Below, piece by piece: positions 1-10,472 of a stretch of 64,000 nt of DNA. Both the position numbers and the translations under genes were made by a program. Location: the NCBI RefSeq assembly GCF_003953935.1, contig NZ_RXLQ01000019.1:1-64000 (forward strand), written 5' to 3'. The notes below the pieces were generated by a model. The model saw nothing but the letters and a program-made list of their open reading frames with translations. It was not told the origin of the DNA and searched no databases. This DNA is from Massilia atriviolacea (GTDB taxonomy: Bacteria; Pseudomonadota; Gammaproteobacteria; Burkholderiales; Burkholderiaceae_D). The stretch's first letter is position 1; each line of letters opens with the position of its first letter.

Positions 1-16
1 CAGTCTTTGCGCTGCC

Positions 17-442
17 TCAGTCGTGCGCGGCGCCGCCGGGCAGGTCCTGGTCCGGGCCGGAGCCTTCCAGGCGCTGCGCGCGCGGGGCACCGGTGGGTAC
101 ATAGCGCAGCAGGTAAATCGTCACGCCGGCGCCGATACACAGCAGCATCAGGGTCAGGCCGGTGCGCTGCAGGCGCAGCATGGAATACCCCATCGACACC
201 CACATCAGTACCAGGATGGTGATCTTGGCGCGGCGCGGGATGCCGCGCCCCTGTTCGAAATCGCTCAGGTATTTGCCGAATACCTTGTTTGCCAGCAGCC
301 AGGCATGCAGGCGCGGCGAACCGCGCACGAAGCAGGCCGACGCGAGCAGCAGGAAGGGGGTGGTCGGCAACAGCGGCAGGAAAATCCCGAGGATGCCCAG
401 CAGCACGGCAAGACAACCGATGATGTTCAGCAGCAGTTTCAT
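17..442 (-). CDS. DUF454 (YbaN-like) small inner-membrane protein
   Basis: A 141-residue protein rich in hydrophobic segments. The N-terminus (MKLLLNIIGCLAVLLGILG) runs into a PLLPTTPFLLLASACF stretch, then a conserved-looking cytoplasmic patch with RGSPRLHAWL and FGKYLSDFEQGRGIPRRAK, then a second pair of membrane segments. That order of segments and the length match the DUF454/YbaN family, whose biochemical role is unknown. I chose the ATG at 442 because the protein begins there as a membrane helix; the residues upstream of it look non-coding. The C-terminal tail is Gly/Pro/Asp-rich and probably disordered. Confidence 0.85.
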   Translation of the reverse strand: MKLLLNIIGCLAVLLGILGIFLPLLPTTPFLLLASACFVRGSPRLHAWLLANKVFGKYLSDFEQGRGIPRRAKITILVLMWVSMGYSMLRLQRTGLTLMLLCIGAGVTIYLLRYVPTGAPRAQRLEGSGPDQDLPGGAAHD

Positions 443-527
443 GTCGTGTCCTTTGGTGGCCGTGGAGGAGGGCGCCGCCGGTCTCGATCCTGGCGCGAGC
501 GCGCATCCTACCACCTGGCCGCGGACG

Positions 528-1301
528 CTAGGAATACGGTCGTGTGGCGGTCATGCGTTCCCAGACGCGTTCGAGCAGTCCTTGCATGAAGTGTACGGCC
601 CTGTTGACCATCGATGTGTACGCCAGCGCAAAGGCCGGCGCCGGCGCCATGCGCGGGGCCGGGGCGCGTGGCGCCGGAGACGTCGCTGCCACCTTGGCCG
701 CCGCTTTCTGCGCCGAGCGCGAGGGTTCTTTTTCGACGCTGCAGTTGCAGCCGAGCAGATGCATGGTGCCGACCAGGCGCTGCGCCGTCACATGGTCGAG
801 CCGGCTGCGGATGACGGCATTCGGGGTGGCCAGCATCGTCACCGCCTGTTCGCGCGTGCACTTGAGCAGCGGCACCAGCTTGTCCAGCATGGCGCCCGTG
901 TTGACGTTTTTCTGGATGCTGGTGAGCACTACCCGGAAGCGCGCCGGACGGTACACCAGGCCGGCCTGGGTGTCGATCACCGTCAGCGACAGCGCACCGG
1001 CGCGGCGCAGCACGAAGGACAGCACCTCGACATTCTTGTACGTGAGAGTGATCACGCCGATGTCGCCGGTCAGGCAATCGCGCAGCGGGGTGTCGCCCCA
1101 GGGGCAGGCGGCCGCGCTGGCGCGGCTGTAGGCGCCGCTCGAGGCGCACGGATAGCGCGCCGTGATGGCCTCGTAAAACTGCAGCAAGCGTGCCGACGGC
1201 GGCAAGTCCATCGAGTTCAGCGCGAGCGTGTTGGCAAACCCCCGGACAGAGAGATTGTCGGAAGGCACTGGCGGGACCACCACTTTCAAGATGTAGCTCA
1301 T
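528..1301 (-). CDS. hypothetical protein, 257 residues
   Basis: I do not recognise a family. The protein starts with a regular beta-rich segment (MSYILKVVVPPVPSDNLSV) at an ATG that removes a low-complexity upstream extension. The middle is mixed alpha/beta with scattered cysteines (KCTREQAVTML, LGCNCSVEKEP). The last about 70 residues are Ala/Pro-rich and then amphipathic. There is no signal peptide or clear membrane helix. It stands alone between the DUF454 gene and the catalase gene, all on the minus strand, so co-transcription is possible but not shown. High-GC codon use matches the neighbours. Confidence 0.6.
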   Translation of the reverse strand: MSYILKVVVPPVPSDNLSVRGFANTLALNSMDLPPSARLLQFYEAITARYPCASSGAYSRASAAACPWGDTPLRDCLTGDIGVITLTYKNVEVLSFVLRRAGALSLTVIDTQAGLVYRPARFRVVLTSIQKNVNTGAMLDKLVPLLKCTREQAVTMLATPNAVIRSRLDHVTAQRLVGTMHLLGCNCSVEKEPSRSAQKAAAKVAATSPAPRAPAPRMAPAPAFALAYTSMVNRAVHFMQGLLERVWERMTATRPYS

Positions 1302-1437
1302 CCGGAAATCTTGATGCTTATGGGAAACGCGTAGTGTATGCCATTTAGTGCCTTGGCGAAAGAAGCATGCGGCAGCGTGGCGCGATTGAGACAATCGGCC
1401 GCGCTGCGCCCTTGCCGTCCAGCCGATCGCGGCGTGT

Positions 1438-2898
1438 TTACACGACCTTGTTCGGCGTTGCCGACGCCACGCCGCGCGCCAGCGCCGCCGCCACGCCGGC
1501 GCCATAGGCCGGGTCCGCCTTGCTGCAATTGGCGATATGCCGCTCCTGCACCGCGCGCGAGGCGCCGCCCAGCGAACGCGCGGTGTTTTCCATCAGTACC
1601 TCGCGCTGGGCTTGCGTCATCAGGCGGAACAGGGCGCCCGGCTGGCTGTAATAGTCTTCGTCGACCCGGTGATCCCAGTGCGCGGCGGCGCCCTCGATGG
1701 CCAGCGGCGGTTCCGAAAAATCGGGCTGCTGCTGCCACTGTCCCTTCGAATTGGGCTCGTAGCCGATGGTTGCGCCATGATTGCCGTCGACCCGCATGGC
1801 GCCGTCGCGGTGGTAGCTGTGCACCGGGCAGCGCGGGGCGTTGACGGGAATCTGGTGATGGTTCACGCCGAGCCGGTAGCGCTGCGCGTCGCCATAGGAA
1901 AACAGGCGAGACTGCAGCATCTTGTCCGGCGAAAAGCTCACGCCCGGCACCACGTTGGCGGGCGCAAACGCCGCCTGTTCCACGTCGGCGAAATAATTCT
2001 CGGCATTGCGGTTCAGTTCCAGCACGCCGACATCGATCAGCGGGTAATCCTTGTGCGGCCAGACCTTGGTCAGGTCGAAGGGATTGATGTGGTAGGTTGC
2101 CGCATCGCGTTCCGGCATCACCTGCACCTGGAAGCGCCAGCGCGGGAACTCGCCGTTCTCGATGCTGTCGAACAGGTCGCGCTGGTGGGTTTCGCGGTCG
2201 CGCCCGACCAGCTCGCTCGCTTCGGCATCGCTGAGGTTCTTGATGCCCTGCTGGCAAAGGAAGTGGAACTTCACCCAAAAGCGTTCGTTCGCGGCGTTGA
2301 TGAAGCTGTACGTGTGCGAGCCGAAGCCGTGCATGTGGCGGTACGAGGCTGGAATGCCGCGTTCGCTCATCACGATGGTGACCTGGTGCAGCGCTTCCGG
2401 CAGCAGGGTCCAGAAGTCCCAGTTGTTCTCGGCGCTGCGCAGATTGGTTTTGGGGTCGCGTTTGACCGCGTGGTTCAGGTCGGGGAACTTGAGCGGGTCG
2501 CGCATGAAAAACACGGGGGTGTTGTTGCCGACAATATCCCAGTTGCCTTGTTCGGTGTAGAGCTTGACGGCAAAACCGCGAATGTCGCGTTCGGCGTCGG
2601 CTGCGCCGCGCTCGCCGGCCACGGTGGAAAAGCGCATGAACAGGGGCGTCGTCTTGCCCACTTCGGCAAACAGGACGGCCTTGCTGTAGCGCGTGATGTC
2701 GTTGGTGACAATAAAGGTGCCGAAGGCGCCCGAGCCCTTGGCGTGCATGCGCCGCTCCGGGATCACTTCGCGGTCGAAGTGGGCCAGTTTTTCCAGGTGC
2801 CACACGTCCTGCAGCAGCAGCGGGCCGCGCGGGCCGGCGCTTTGCGTGTTCTGGTTGTCGGGCACCGGCGCGCCGGCGGCCGTGGTCAGTTTGGTCAT
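1438..2898 (-). CDS. Haem catalase, small-subunit (clade 3-like)
   Basis: A 486-residue monofunctional catalase that breaks hydrogen peroxide into water and oxygen. The N-terminal part carries the distal histidine in [13 protein letters not shown] and the distal asparagine region [17 protein letters not shown]. The proximal haem tyrosine lies in the [21 protein letters not shown] region. Length and lack of a C-terminal flavodoxin-like extension place it with the small-subunit catalases. I took the ATG at 2898; the in-frame residues before it are Arg-rich and unlike the family. An alpha/beta hydrolase gene lies 114 bases upstream on the same strand, so the two may share a transcript. No OxyR site could be assigned by eye. 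Confidence 0.95.
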   Translation of the reverse strand: MTKLTTAAGAPVPDNQNTQSAGPRGPLLLQDVWHLEKLAHFDREVIPERRMHAKGSGAFGTFIVTNDITRYSKAVLFAEVGKTTPLFMRFSTVAGERGAADAERDIRGFAVKLYTEQGNWDIVGNNTPVFFMRDPLKFPDLNHAVKRDPKTNLRSAENNWDFWTLLPEALHQVTIVMSERGIPASYRHMHGFGSHTYSFINAANERFWVKFHFLCQQGIKNLSDAEASELVGRDRETHQRDLFDSIENGEFPRWRFQVQVMPERDAATYHINPFDLTKVWPHKDYPLIDVGVLELNRNAENYFADVEQAAFAPANVVPGVSFSPDKMLQSRLFSYGDAQRYRLGVNHHQIPVNAPRCPVHSYHRDGAMRVDGNHGATIGYEPNSKGQWQQQPDFSEPPLAIEGAAAHWDHRVDEDYYSQPGALFRLMTQAQREVLMENTARSLGGASRAVQERHIANCSKADPAYGAGVAAALARGVASATPNKVV

Positions 2899-2983
2899 GG
2901 AGGGTCTTTCAAGCGAATGGAGGGGAAGGCGGCGCCGCCAGGGGCGCCGGCCGGTGTGGGTGATGCGTGCTGCCTCAGTAGGC

Positions 2984-3025
2984 AATGTCAGGACTCGATG
3001 TCAGACTCGATGTCAGGACTGGATA
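2984..3025. repeat. Three short direct repeats around the hydrolase stop codon
   Basis: The sequence gtcaggactcgat recurs as gtcagactcgat and gtcaggactgg in direct succession at and just beyond the hydrolase stop codon (minus strand). The copies are 12-13 bases, so they may reflect slippage duplication of the stop region. No function is suggested. Confidence 0.6.
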
Positions 3026-3837
3026 AATGCCAGCAAGTCCGCGTTGACCCGGTCCTTGTGGGTGTCGGTCAGGCCATGCGGCGCGCCCGGATACACCAGC
3101 AGGGTCGCATGCGCGATCAATGTGGCAGCAGCCTTGCCGGCCGCCTCGATCGGCACCACCTGGTCGTCGTCGCCATGGATGATCAGGGTCGGCATGCTGA
3201 ATTTTTTCAGGTCCTCGGTGAAGTCGGTTTCCGAAAAGGCCTTGATCGAATCGTAGGTGTTCTTGTGCCCGCCCATCATGCCCTGCATCCACCACGCCTG
3301 CACCAGGCCCTCGGAGCGGACCGCGCCGGGGCGGTTGAAGTTGTAGAACGGGCCGCCCGCGATATCGCGGTACAGCTCGGCGCGGTTGGCCAGGGCGCCG
3401 GCGCGGATGCCGTCGAACACGCTGAGCGGCAGGCCGCCCGGGTTGGCTTCGGTCTTGAGCATCAGGGGCGGCACCGCCGAGATCAGCCCGGCCTTGGCCA
3501 CCCGCTGGCTGCCGTGGCGGCCGATGTAGCGCGCCACTTCGCCGCCGCCGGTCGAAAAGCCGAACAGCACGGCATCCTTGACGTCGAGCTTGTCGAGCAG
3601 CTGGGCCAGGTCGTCGGCGTAGTGGTCCATGTCGTTGCCATCCCAGGGCTGGCTGGAACGGCCGTGGCCGCGCCGGTCGTGGGCGATGCAGCGGTAGCCC
3701 TGGCCGGCCAGGAACAGCATCTGCGACTCCCAGCTGTCCGAATTGAGCGGCCAGCCGTGGCAGAACACGATCGGCTGGCCGCGTCCCCAGTCCTTGTAAT
3801 AGATCTCGACGCCGTCGCTGGTCGTAAATGTGCTCAT
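3013..3837 (-). CDS. Alpha/beta hydrolase, non-haem chloroperoxidase/esterase type
   Basis: A 274-residue alpha/beta hydrolase. The oxyanion-hole motif is FCHGWP (about residues 26-31), the nucleophile elbow is GFSTGGGE with Ser95, the acid is in HGDDDQVVP, and the catalytic histidine is in [10 protein letters not shown] near the C-terminus. The [12 protein letters not shown] motif and the start [13 protein letters not shown] are typical of the cofactor-free haloperoxidase/aryl-esterase group. The true substrate cannot be read from sequence. The ATG at 3837 matches the usual N-terminus. The catalase lies directly downstream on the same strand, so a shared role in peroxide or peracid metabolism is possible but only inferred. 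Confidence 0.9.
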   Translation of the reverse strand: MSTFTTSDGVEIYYKDWGRGQPIVFCHGWPLNSDSWESQMLFLAGQGYRCIAHDRRGHGRSSQPWDGNDMDHYADDLAQLLDKLDVKDAVLFGFSTGGGEVARYIGRHGSQRVAKAGLISAVPPLMLKTEANPGGLPLSVFDGIRAGALANRAELYRDIAGGPFYNFNRPGAVRSEGLVQAWWMQGMMGGHKNTYDSIKAFSETDFTEDLKKFSMPTLIIHGDDDQVVPIEAAGKAAATLIAHATLLVYPGAPHGLTDTHKDRVNADLLAFIQS

Positions 3838-3990
3838 GGGATTCTCCGTGGGATGGTTGGGATGTGCGGACGCTGCCCGCGCGAGCAGGATAGGGCGGCG
3901 CGCGCGCCGGCGCATCACCGGAAAGAGGGATGGCGGCGATGCCGCTGCCGTGGCAGGGGATGATTGCCGGCATCATGCGGCATGGGTTAA

Positions 3991-4009
3991 AATGAGAACA
4001 ATTCTCATT
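3991..4009. promoter_or_regulatory. Fur box in front of the FecI-type sigma gene
   Basis: AATGAGAACAATTCTCATT is a 19-base element with perfect 8-base inverted arms (AATGAGAA/TTCTCATT), the size and core of a ferric-uptake-regulator site. It ends 8 bases before the sigma-factor ATG at 4018, so bound Fur would cover the promoter or transcription start. Expected effect: repression of the sigma-antisigma-receptor operon when iron is plentiful. Confidence 0.85.
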
Positions 4010-4017
4010 TGCGTTTG

Positions 4018-4542
4018 ATGCCCATGTCCGCCGCCGAGCTCGCACAACAAGACGCCATGCACGCGCTGTATCGCGGCCATCACAGCTGGCTGACCGGCTG
4101 GCTGCGCCGCAGGCTCGGCTGCTCGGCCCAGGCCGCCGACCTGGCGCAGGACACTTTCGTGCGGGTGCTGGCGGCGCGCAACGCGACCCGCATCGCCGAG
4201 CCGCGCGCCTACCTGGCCACGGTCGCGCGCGGCATCCTGGTCAACTGGTACCGGCGCCAGGACCTGGAGCGGGCCTGGCTGGACGCCGTCGCCCTGCTGC
4301 CCGAGGCCAGCGTGCCTTCGCCGCAAGAGCGCTACCTGCTGCTCGAGACCCTGCAGCGGGTCGACGCCATGCTCGATGCGCTGCCGGCGCCGGTGCGGCG
4401 CGCCTTCCTCCTGTCCCAGCTCGACGGCATGGGCTACGACGCCATCGCCATCGAACTGGGCGTGTCGACCGTCACCATCAAGCGCTACATGAAACAAGCC
4501 TTCCTGCATTGCCTGCTGCTGGCTGGCCAGGACGGCGCATGA
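4018..4542 (+). CDS. fecI: ECF sigma factor, FecI type
   Basis: A 174-residue extracytoplasmic-function sigma factor. Region 2 is the segment with AADLAQDTFVRVL and PRAYLATVARGILVNWYRR; region 4 is the segment with LDGMGYDAIAIELGVSTVTIKRYM, a helix-turn-helix. There is no region 3, as expected for the class. I used the ATG at 4018; one at 4024 is also possible. The stop overlaps the start of the next gene (FecR type) by four bases, so the pair is translationally coupled. With the receptor further down this is the classic cell-surface signalling cassette for ferric siderophores, and the Fur box just upstream explains iron control. Confidence 0.93.
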   Translation: MPMSAAELAQQDAMHALYRGHHSWLTGWLRRRLGCSAQAADLAQDTFVRVLAARNATRIAEPRAYLATVARGILVNWYRRQDLERAWLDAVALLPEASVPSPQERYLLLETLQRVDAMLDALPAPVRRAFLLSQLDGMGYDAIAIELGVSTVTIKRYMKQAFLHCLLLAGQDGA

Positions 4543-5513
4543 GCGCGCCGATTGCGCCGATTGCGCCGATTTCCCCGCGCATCCTGGAACAGGCGGCGGC
4601 CTGGCTGGTGCAACTGCACAGCGGCGCCGCCGGCGATGCCGAGCGCGCCGCCTGCGCCCGCTGGGTCGGGCAGGATCCCGAACATGCGCGCGCCTGGGAA
4701 CGCGCCGAAGCGCTGATGAACCAGCTGGGCGGACTGCCGCCGGCGCTGGCGCGGCCCGTGCTCGGCCGGCCCGCCAGCGGCGCGCGGCGCAAGGCGCTGG
4801 CCGGCGCCGCCGGCTTGCTGGTGCTGCTGCCGGCCGGCTGGCTCGGCTGGCGCATGAGCGCGCCCGCGCACCGCACCGGCAGCGGCGAACGGCGCGAACT
4901 GCTGCTGGCCGACGGCAGCCGCGTCACCCTCAACAGCGGCAGCGCCATCGATGTGCATTTCGACTCCGCCGAGCGCCTGGTGCTGCTGCGCGAAGGCGAG
5001 ATACTGGTCAGTACCGCGCCCGACCAGGCTGGCGCCCGGCGTCCGTTCCGGGTCGCCAGCGCGCACGGCCGCATGCAGGCGCTCGGCACGCGTTTCACCG
5101 TGCGCGCGCACGCCAGCCGCACCGAGGTCGCGGTACTCGACGGGGCGGTGCGCATCGAGCCGGCCCATGGCGCCGCGCTGACCCTGCGCGCCGGCCAGCA
5201 AACCTCCTTCAGCGCCGGCGCCGCGGCCGCGGCCGCCGACACGGTCGACGCCGCCGCCTGGACGCGCGGCATGCTGCTGGCCGACAAAATGCCGCTGGCC
5301 GAACTGCTGGCCGAACTGGCGCGCTACCGTGGCGGCGTGCTGCGCTGCGACCCGGCGCTGGCGGCGCTGCCCGTGTCCGGCGCCTTCCCGGTCGGCAACC
5401 CGCGCGAGACCGAACGCGCGCTGGCCATGCTGGCCGCCACCTATCGGCTGCAAGTGCACACGCGCCTGGGCGGCTGGTGGACCACGCTGGTGCCGGCCAA
5501 AAAAGAAATGTGA
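4539..5513 (+). CDS. fecR: FecR-type transmembrane anti-sigma factor
   Basis: A 324-residue inner-membrane regulator. The N-terminal cytoplasmic part contains the DUF4880-like segment (QAAAWLVQLHSGAAGDAERAACARWVGQDPEHARAWER, quoted only as a region, residues 18-54). A single membrane helix follows at about residues 85-105, then the periplasmic FecR domain with LADGSRVTLNSGSAIDV and PFRVASAHGRMQALGTRFTV. The C-terminal part resembles a secretin/TonB short-N-terminal-like tail that would meet the receptor's signalling domain. It would relay ligand binding at the TonB receptor to the FecI-type sigma. Start ATG overlaps the sigma stop (ATGA). Confidence 0.92.
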   Translation: MSAPIAPIAPISPRILEQAAAWLVQLHSGAAGDAERAACARWVGQDPEHARAWERAEALMNQLGGLPPALARPVLGRPASGARRKALAGAAGLLVLLPAGWLGWRMSAPAHRTGSGERRELLLADGSRVTLNSGSAIDVHFDSAERLVLLREGEILVSTAPDQAGARRPFRVASAHGRMQALGTRFTVRAHASRTEVAVLDGAVRIEPAHGAALTLRAGQQTSFSAGAAAAAADTVDAAAWTRGMLLADKMPLAELLAELARYRGGVLRCDPALAALPVSGAFPVGNPRETERALAMLAATYRLQVHTRLGGWWTTLVPAKKEM

Positions 5514-5588
5514 AAAAAGCTGATACTTTTTTTCGGCTCGGTTGGCCTGCCTCGTGAACCCCTCATTTTCACGCAAAGGAAACCCGCC

Positions 5589-8012
5589 ATGCCGCAGCCC
5601 CGCCCGACCCGACTTCATCACGCCATCCGCAGCGCCTGCCTCGGGCTGGCCCTGGCCGCGCCGCTGGCCGGCGCCGCCCCGGTCACGCTCGACACCGCCC
5701 CGTTGCAAAGCTACAAGCTGCCGGCCGGCCCGCTGGGACGCGCGCTGTCGGGCTTCGCCGTCGACGCCGGCATCGCGCTCTCGTTCGATCCGGCCCTGAC
5801 CGAGGGCCTGATGGCCGCCCCGCTGGCCGGCAGCTACCCGGCGCGCGAAGCGGCGGCGCGCCTGCTGGCCGGCAGCGGCCTGGAACTGGCCGCGCGCGCC
5901 GACGGCAGCTACACGCTAAAAAAGTCGCCCGCCCCGGCCCCGGCCCCAGGGCCGGCGCCGACGGCCATCCTGCCCGGCGTGACCGTGACCGCCAGCGCTG
6001 AGACGTCCCCCGGCGAGCTGCCCGACGCCTACGCCGGCGGCCAGGTGGCGCGCGGCGGCCGCCTCGGCATGCTCGGCAACATCGACGCCATGGACACCCC
6101 GTTCAACCTGACCAGCTACACCGCCCAGGCCATCGAGAACCAGCAGGCGGCGACCATCGCCGACGTGGTCGCGCGCGACCCCTCGGTGCGCAGCACCGCC
6201 CCCAGCGGCGACGTGGCCGATTCCTTTTTCATCCGCGGCTTCGCCATCGGCGACAACAACATCGGCGAAATCGCCTTCGACGGCCTGTACGGCGTGGCCC
6301 CCAACTACCGCCTGCTGGCCGACTACGCCGAACGGGTCGATGTCCTCAAGGGCCCGGCGGCCATGGTCTACGGCATGTCGCCCAACAGCGGCGTGGGCGG
6401 CAGCATCAACGTGGTGCCCAAGCGCGCCGGCGCCGACCTGACCCGGGTGCAGGCCGACTACGCCGGCAGCTCGCAGGCCGGCGCCAGGGTCGACCTGGCG
6501 CGCCGCTTCGGCCCCGAGCGCGCATTCGGCGCGCGCTTCAACGGCGGCCGGCGCAGCGGCGACACCGCCATCGACATGCAGTCGCGCACATCGAGCCTGG
6601 GCGCGCTGGCGCTCGATTACCAGGGCCAACGCCTGCGCGCCACGCTCGACCTGATCGACCAGCGCGAGGATGTCGACGCCCCGTCGCGCCGGCCGTGGCT
6701 GAGCGCCGGCCTGGCCGTGCCGCGCGCGCCCGACGGCCGCACCAACCTGACCCAGCGCTGGGAATGGTACGACAGCCGCGAGCGCTCGGCCCTGCTGCGC
6801 GCCGACGTCCAGGCGCATGAGCGGCTGACCCTGTTCGCCAGCGCCGGCACGGCCCGCAGCGATGTCGACCGCCTGTTCAACACGCCGTCGATCGTCAACG
6901 CCGCCGGCGACACCACCGTCCTGCCGACCCGCGCCGTGTTCGACGTCGAGCGCAGTGCGCTCGGCGCCGGCCTGCGCGCGCGCCTCTCCAGCGGCGCCGT
7001 CAGGCATCAGCTCACGCTGGAGTGGAGCCAGTACCAGGACCGGCTGGCGATGGGCACCCGGGCCGGGCGCGCCTACACCTCGAACATGTACGCGCCGGTG
7101 GCGCAGCCGGCCCAGGACGTGGCGGCGCCGGCGGCGGTCGCCCCGCGCTCGACCACCCGCCTGGGCGGGGTGGCGCTGGCCGACATGCTGTCCATGTTCG
7201 ACGAGCGCCTGCAAGTGATGCTCGGCCTGCGCCGCCAGACCATCCGCGCCGACACGGTCGGCGCGGCCGGCATCGGCGCCGCCCGCTACCAGCAGAGCGC
7301 GGTCACGCCGATGGCCGGGGTGGTGCTCAAGCCGTGGCGCCAGGTGTCGCTGTATGCCAACCATATCGGCGGCTTGAGCAAGGGCGACAGCGCGCCCGAT
7401 AGCGCCGTCAACGCCGGCGAAGCCTTCGCCCCGTACAAGGCGAAGCAGAACGAGATCGGCGCCAAGCTCGACCATGGCAGCCTGGTGACCACCGTGAGCC
7501 TGTTCCAGATCACCCGTCCGAGCGGCCAGCTGACCGCCAACCGCTACGCCGCCGACGCCGAACAGCGCAATCGCGGGATCGAAGTGAACGCCTACGGCAA
7601 GCTGGGCGAGGCGGTGCGCTTGTACGGCGGCGCCAGCTGGACCGATGCCGAGCTGGTCAAGACCAACAGCGCCGCCACGCTCGGCAACACGGCGGTCGGC
7701 GTGCCGACACTGCACGCGACCATGAGCGCCGAATGGGACCTGGCGCAACTGCCCGGCCTGACCCTGACCGGCGCGCTGCAGCACAGCGGCGCGCAGTACG
7801 CCAACCAGGCCAACACCCAGCGCCTCGACAGCTGGACCAGCGTCGACCTGGGCGCGCGCTACCGCGGCACGGCCCTGGGCAAACCGCTGGTGCTGCGCGC
7901 CGGCCTGCGCAACGCGGCCGGCAAGCATTACTGGGCCGGCGCCTCGACCTGGGGCACCCTGATCGCGGGTGCGCCGCGCAGCGTGGTGCTGTCGGCGGCG
8001 CTCGACTTCTGA
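5589..8012 (+). CDS. TonB-dependent siderophore receptor with STN signalling domain
   Basis: An 807-residue outer-membrane receptor. A signal peptide covers about residues 1-31. The secretin/TonB short N-terminal (STN) domain follows (about 36-113, with LDTAPLQSYKLPAGPLGRAL and a DGSYTLKK end). A Pro/Ala linker leads to the plug (about 140-260, with YGVAPNYRLLADYAERVDVLKGPAAMVYG split across it) and a beta-barrel that ends in the usual terminal phenylalanine (SAALDF). The STN domain and the upstream sigma/anti-sigma pair mark it as a transducer of the FecA/FpvA/FoxA type: it imports a ferric siderophore and signals its presence. The ligand cannot be named. It lies 75 bases after the FecR gene. 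Confidence 0.93.
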   Translation: MPQPRPTRLHHAIRSACLGLALAAPLAGAAPVTLDTAPLQSYKLPAGPLGRALSGFAVDAGIALSFDPALTEGLMAAPLAGSYPAREAAARLLAGSGLELAARADGSYTLKKSPAPAPAPGPAPTAILPGVTVTASAETSPGELPDAYAGGQVARGGRLGMLGNIDAMDTPFNLTSYTAQAIENQQAATIADVVARDPSVRSTAPSGDVADSFFIRGFAIGDNNIGEIAFDGLYGVAPNYRLLADYAERVDVLKGPAAMVYGMSPNSGVGGSINVVPKRAGADLTRVQADYAGSSQAGARVDLARRFGPERAFGARFNGGRRSGDTAIDMQSRTSSLGALALDYQGQRLRATLDLIDQREDVDAPSRRPWLSAGLAVPRAPDGRTNLTQRWEWYDSRERSALLRADVQAHERLTLFASAGTARSDVDRLFNTPSIVNAAGDTTVLPTRAVFDVERSALGAGLRARLSSGAVRHQLTLEWSQYQDRLAMGTRAGRAYTSNMYAPVAQPAQDVAAPAAVAPRSTTRLGGVALADMLSMFDERLQVMLGLRRQTIRADTVGAAGIGAARYQQSAVTPMAGVVLKPWRQVSLYANHIGGLSKGDSAPDSAVNAGEAFAPYKAKQNEIGAKLDHGSLVTTVSLFQITRPSGQLTANRYAADAEQRNRGIEVNAYGKLGEAVRLYGGASWTDAELVKTNSAATLGNTAVGVPTLHATMSAEWDLAQLPGLTLTGALQHSGAQYANQANTQRLDSWTSVDLGARYRGTALGKPLVLRAGLRNAAGKHYWAGASTWGTLIAGAPRSVVLSAALDF

Positions 8013-8090
8013 GGCAAAGGGGAGGATCGGCCTGCGCCCGGAGAGGCGCGCGTGGGGTATGATCTGCGCTCCAACCGTTTCCCTCTCTCC

Positions 8091-8633
8091 ATGCACAGCC
8101 TGCGCCCCCTTGCCATCCTGCTGGCGATCTTCACCATCCCGGCAGTGCTGGGATGGGGCTTCGCCACGCTGATGGGCGCGCTGCTGCTCGTTCCTCACCA
8201 CGGCACGCGCTGGCTCGCGCATTTACCGCTCGCCGCGACCGCGTGCGGCATCATCCTGTTGGGCTGGACCGGCCTGGCGTCCCTGTTCTGGACCGCGCGC
8301 CACTTCGACGCCTACATCAGCCCCACGCCGCGCTGGGTGCTGGCCGGCTACCTGCTCTGCGCCCTGGTGTTTGGCCTGTTGCTCAAGGATCTGGCGCCGG
8401 GGCTGGCGAGCCTGCGCGATGCGCAATCCTTGCTTACCTATGCCGGCGGTCCGGCCGGCCTGCTCTTGCTGGCGCTGTGGCGCTTGTGGCGTATCCGCCG
8501 CTTTTACGCGACAGATATTGCCGAATTGCATCAAAATAGTGCATGCGCCGGCGCTGCCGATGGTACATTGGGTGCACCCACCGACCATCTTGCCGCCCCA
8601 TGTTCAAGCGACCCGCCTGCCTCCTCGCGCTGA
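8091..8633 (+). CDS. Small polytopic membrane protein, unknown function
   Basis: A 180-residue protein with about four hydrophobic helices: residues about 5-35 (LAILLAIFTIPAVLGWGFA onward), 45-65, 82-102 and 115-140. It then ends in a polar tail. No family is recognised. The start at the ATG at 8091 places the first helix at the N-terminus. Its 3' end overlaps the next gene by 34 bases in another frame, so the last residues may be a by-product of a shifted stop rather than functional sequence. Confidence 0.6.
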   Translation: MHSLRPLAILLAIFTIPAVLGWGFATLMGALLLVPHHGTRWLAHLPLAATACGIILLGWTGLASLFWTARHFDAYISPTPRWVLAGYLLCALVFGLLLKDLAPGLASLRDAQSLLTYAGGPAGLLLLALWRLWRIRRFYATDIAELHQNSACAGAADGTLGAPTDHLAAPCSSDPPASSR

Positions 8634-9328
8634 CCGTCCCGCTGTGCCTGCCGTTCGCGGCCGCCGCCGCCCCGGACCTGGTCATGATCGCGCCGCTGAA
8701 CCAGGTCATGCCGCTGGCGCAGTTCCGCGACGACAAGCTCAGTGGCGGCATCCTCAAGGACCTCGGCGACCTGCTGGCGCGCCGGCTGGGGCGCGGCATT
8801 GCCTACCTCAGCGTGGCGGGAGAGCAGGTCGGCGCCACGCTCGATGCCGGCACGGCCGACGGCATCTGTTATGTGCGTCCGTTCTGGATCGACGGGCATT
8901 TCGACTGGAGCCGTCCGCTGCTGCCGGACGCCGAGGTGATCGCTTCGCAGCAGGGCGCGCCGCGGGTGCGCTCGCTGGCCGACCTGCGCGACCGTCCGGT
9001 CGGCACCGTGGCCGGCTACCGCTATCCGCGCGTCGAGCAGGTGCTGGGCCTGCGCTTCCAGCGCAGCGAATCGCGCACCATGGAAGAGAATCTGCGCAAG
9101 CTGATGGCCGGCGCGGTGCGCCATACCGTGATCGGGCAGGCCACGCTGGCCTACCAGATGCGCGTCCACAAGGACCTGAAGCTGCGCCAGGACCTGGTGT
9201 TCGCCTCGTTCAAGGCGCAATGCGCGTTCTCGAAAAAGGCCGGGGTGCCGTTCGAGGAAATCGACCAGGCCATCAACGGCCTGATCGAGGATGGCAGCGT
9301 GGAGGCCATCCTGGCGCGCTACCGCTGA
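8600..9328 (+). CDS. Periplasmic solute-binding-protein-like (SBP_bac_3 type)
   Basis: A 242-residue secreted protein. Residues 1-23 are a signal peptide ending in a run of alanines. The mature part has the two-lobe layout of family 3 solute-binding proteins: GGILKDLGDLLARRLGR near the N-terminus, then DGICYVRPFWIDGHFDWS, a hinge-like DRPVGTVAGYRYPRVEQ, and a C-terminal EIDQAINGLIEDGSVEAILARYR, the usual last helix. No permease or ATPase gene is next to it, so it may be a sensor-like or orphan binding protein rather than part of an importer. It overlaps the preceding membrane-protein gene and converges with trpS. Confidence 0.8.
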   Translation: MFKRPACLLALTVPLCLPFAAAAAPDLVMIAPLNQVMPLAQFRDDKLSGGILKDLGDLLARRLGRGIAYLSVAGEQVGATLDAGTADGICYVRPFWIDGHFDWSRPLLPDAEVIASQQGAPRVRSLADLRDRPVGTVAGYRYPRVEQVLGLRFQRSESRTMEENLRKLMAGAVRHTVIGQATLAYQMRVHKDLKLRQDLVFASFKAQCAFSKKAGVPFEEIDQAINGLIEDGSVEAILARYR

Positions 9329-9344
9329 GGGCAGCGCACGCGCA

Positions 9345-10364
<1,020 letters not shown>

Positions 10365-10406
10365 TTCGATAGTCCTTGGTGGTTGCCCCTATCGGAAAAC
10401 GCTCAT

Positions 10407-10435
10407 AAAAAACGCCGCCCAATCGAGGCGGCGTT
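10407..10435 (-). terminator. Attenuator terminator in the trpS leader
   Basis: On the minus strand a 9-base-pair stem (AACGCCGCC at 10435-10427 in reverse, GGCGGCGTT at 10419-10411) closes a 7-base loop and runs straight into six T residues (10412-10407). It lies between the leader peptide and the trpS start, 40-odd bases before the coding region. An upstream leader segment (10461-10466) is complementary to its 5' arm and could form the antiterminator. Confidence 0.85.
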
Positions 10436-10472
10436 CATGGAAAACACATGATGGTGCAAGCGCCGCGCAATG

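Noticed and set aside
1537-3963. 808-codon open frame on the plus strand over catalase and hydrolase
   Set aside because: It is antisense to two well-recognised genes, its product is low-complexity and matches nothing; long empty frames are usual at this G+C content.
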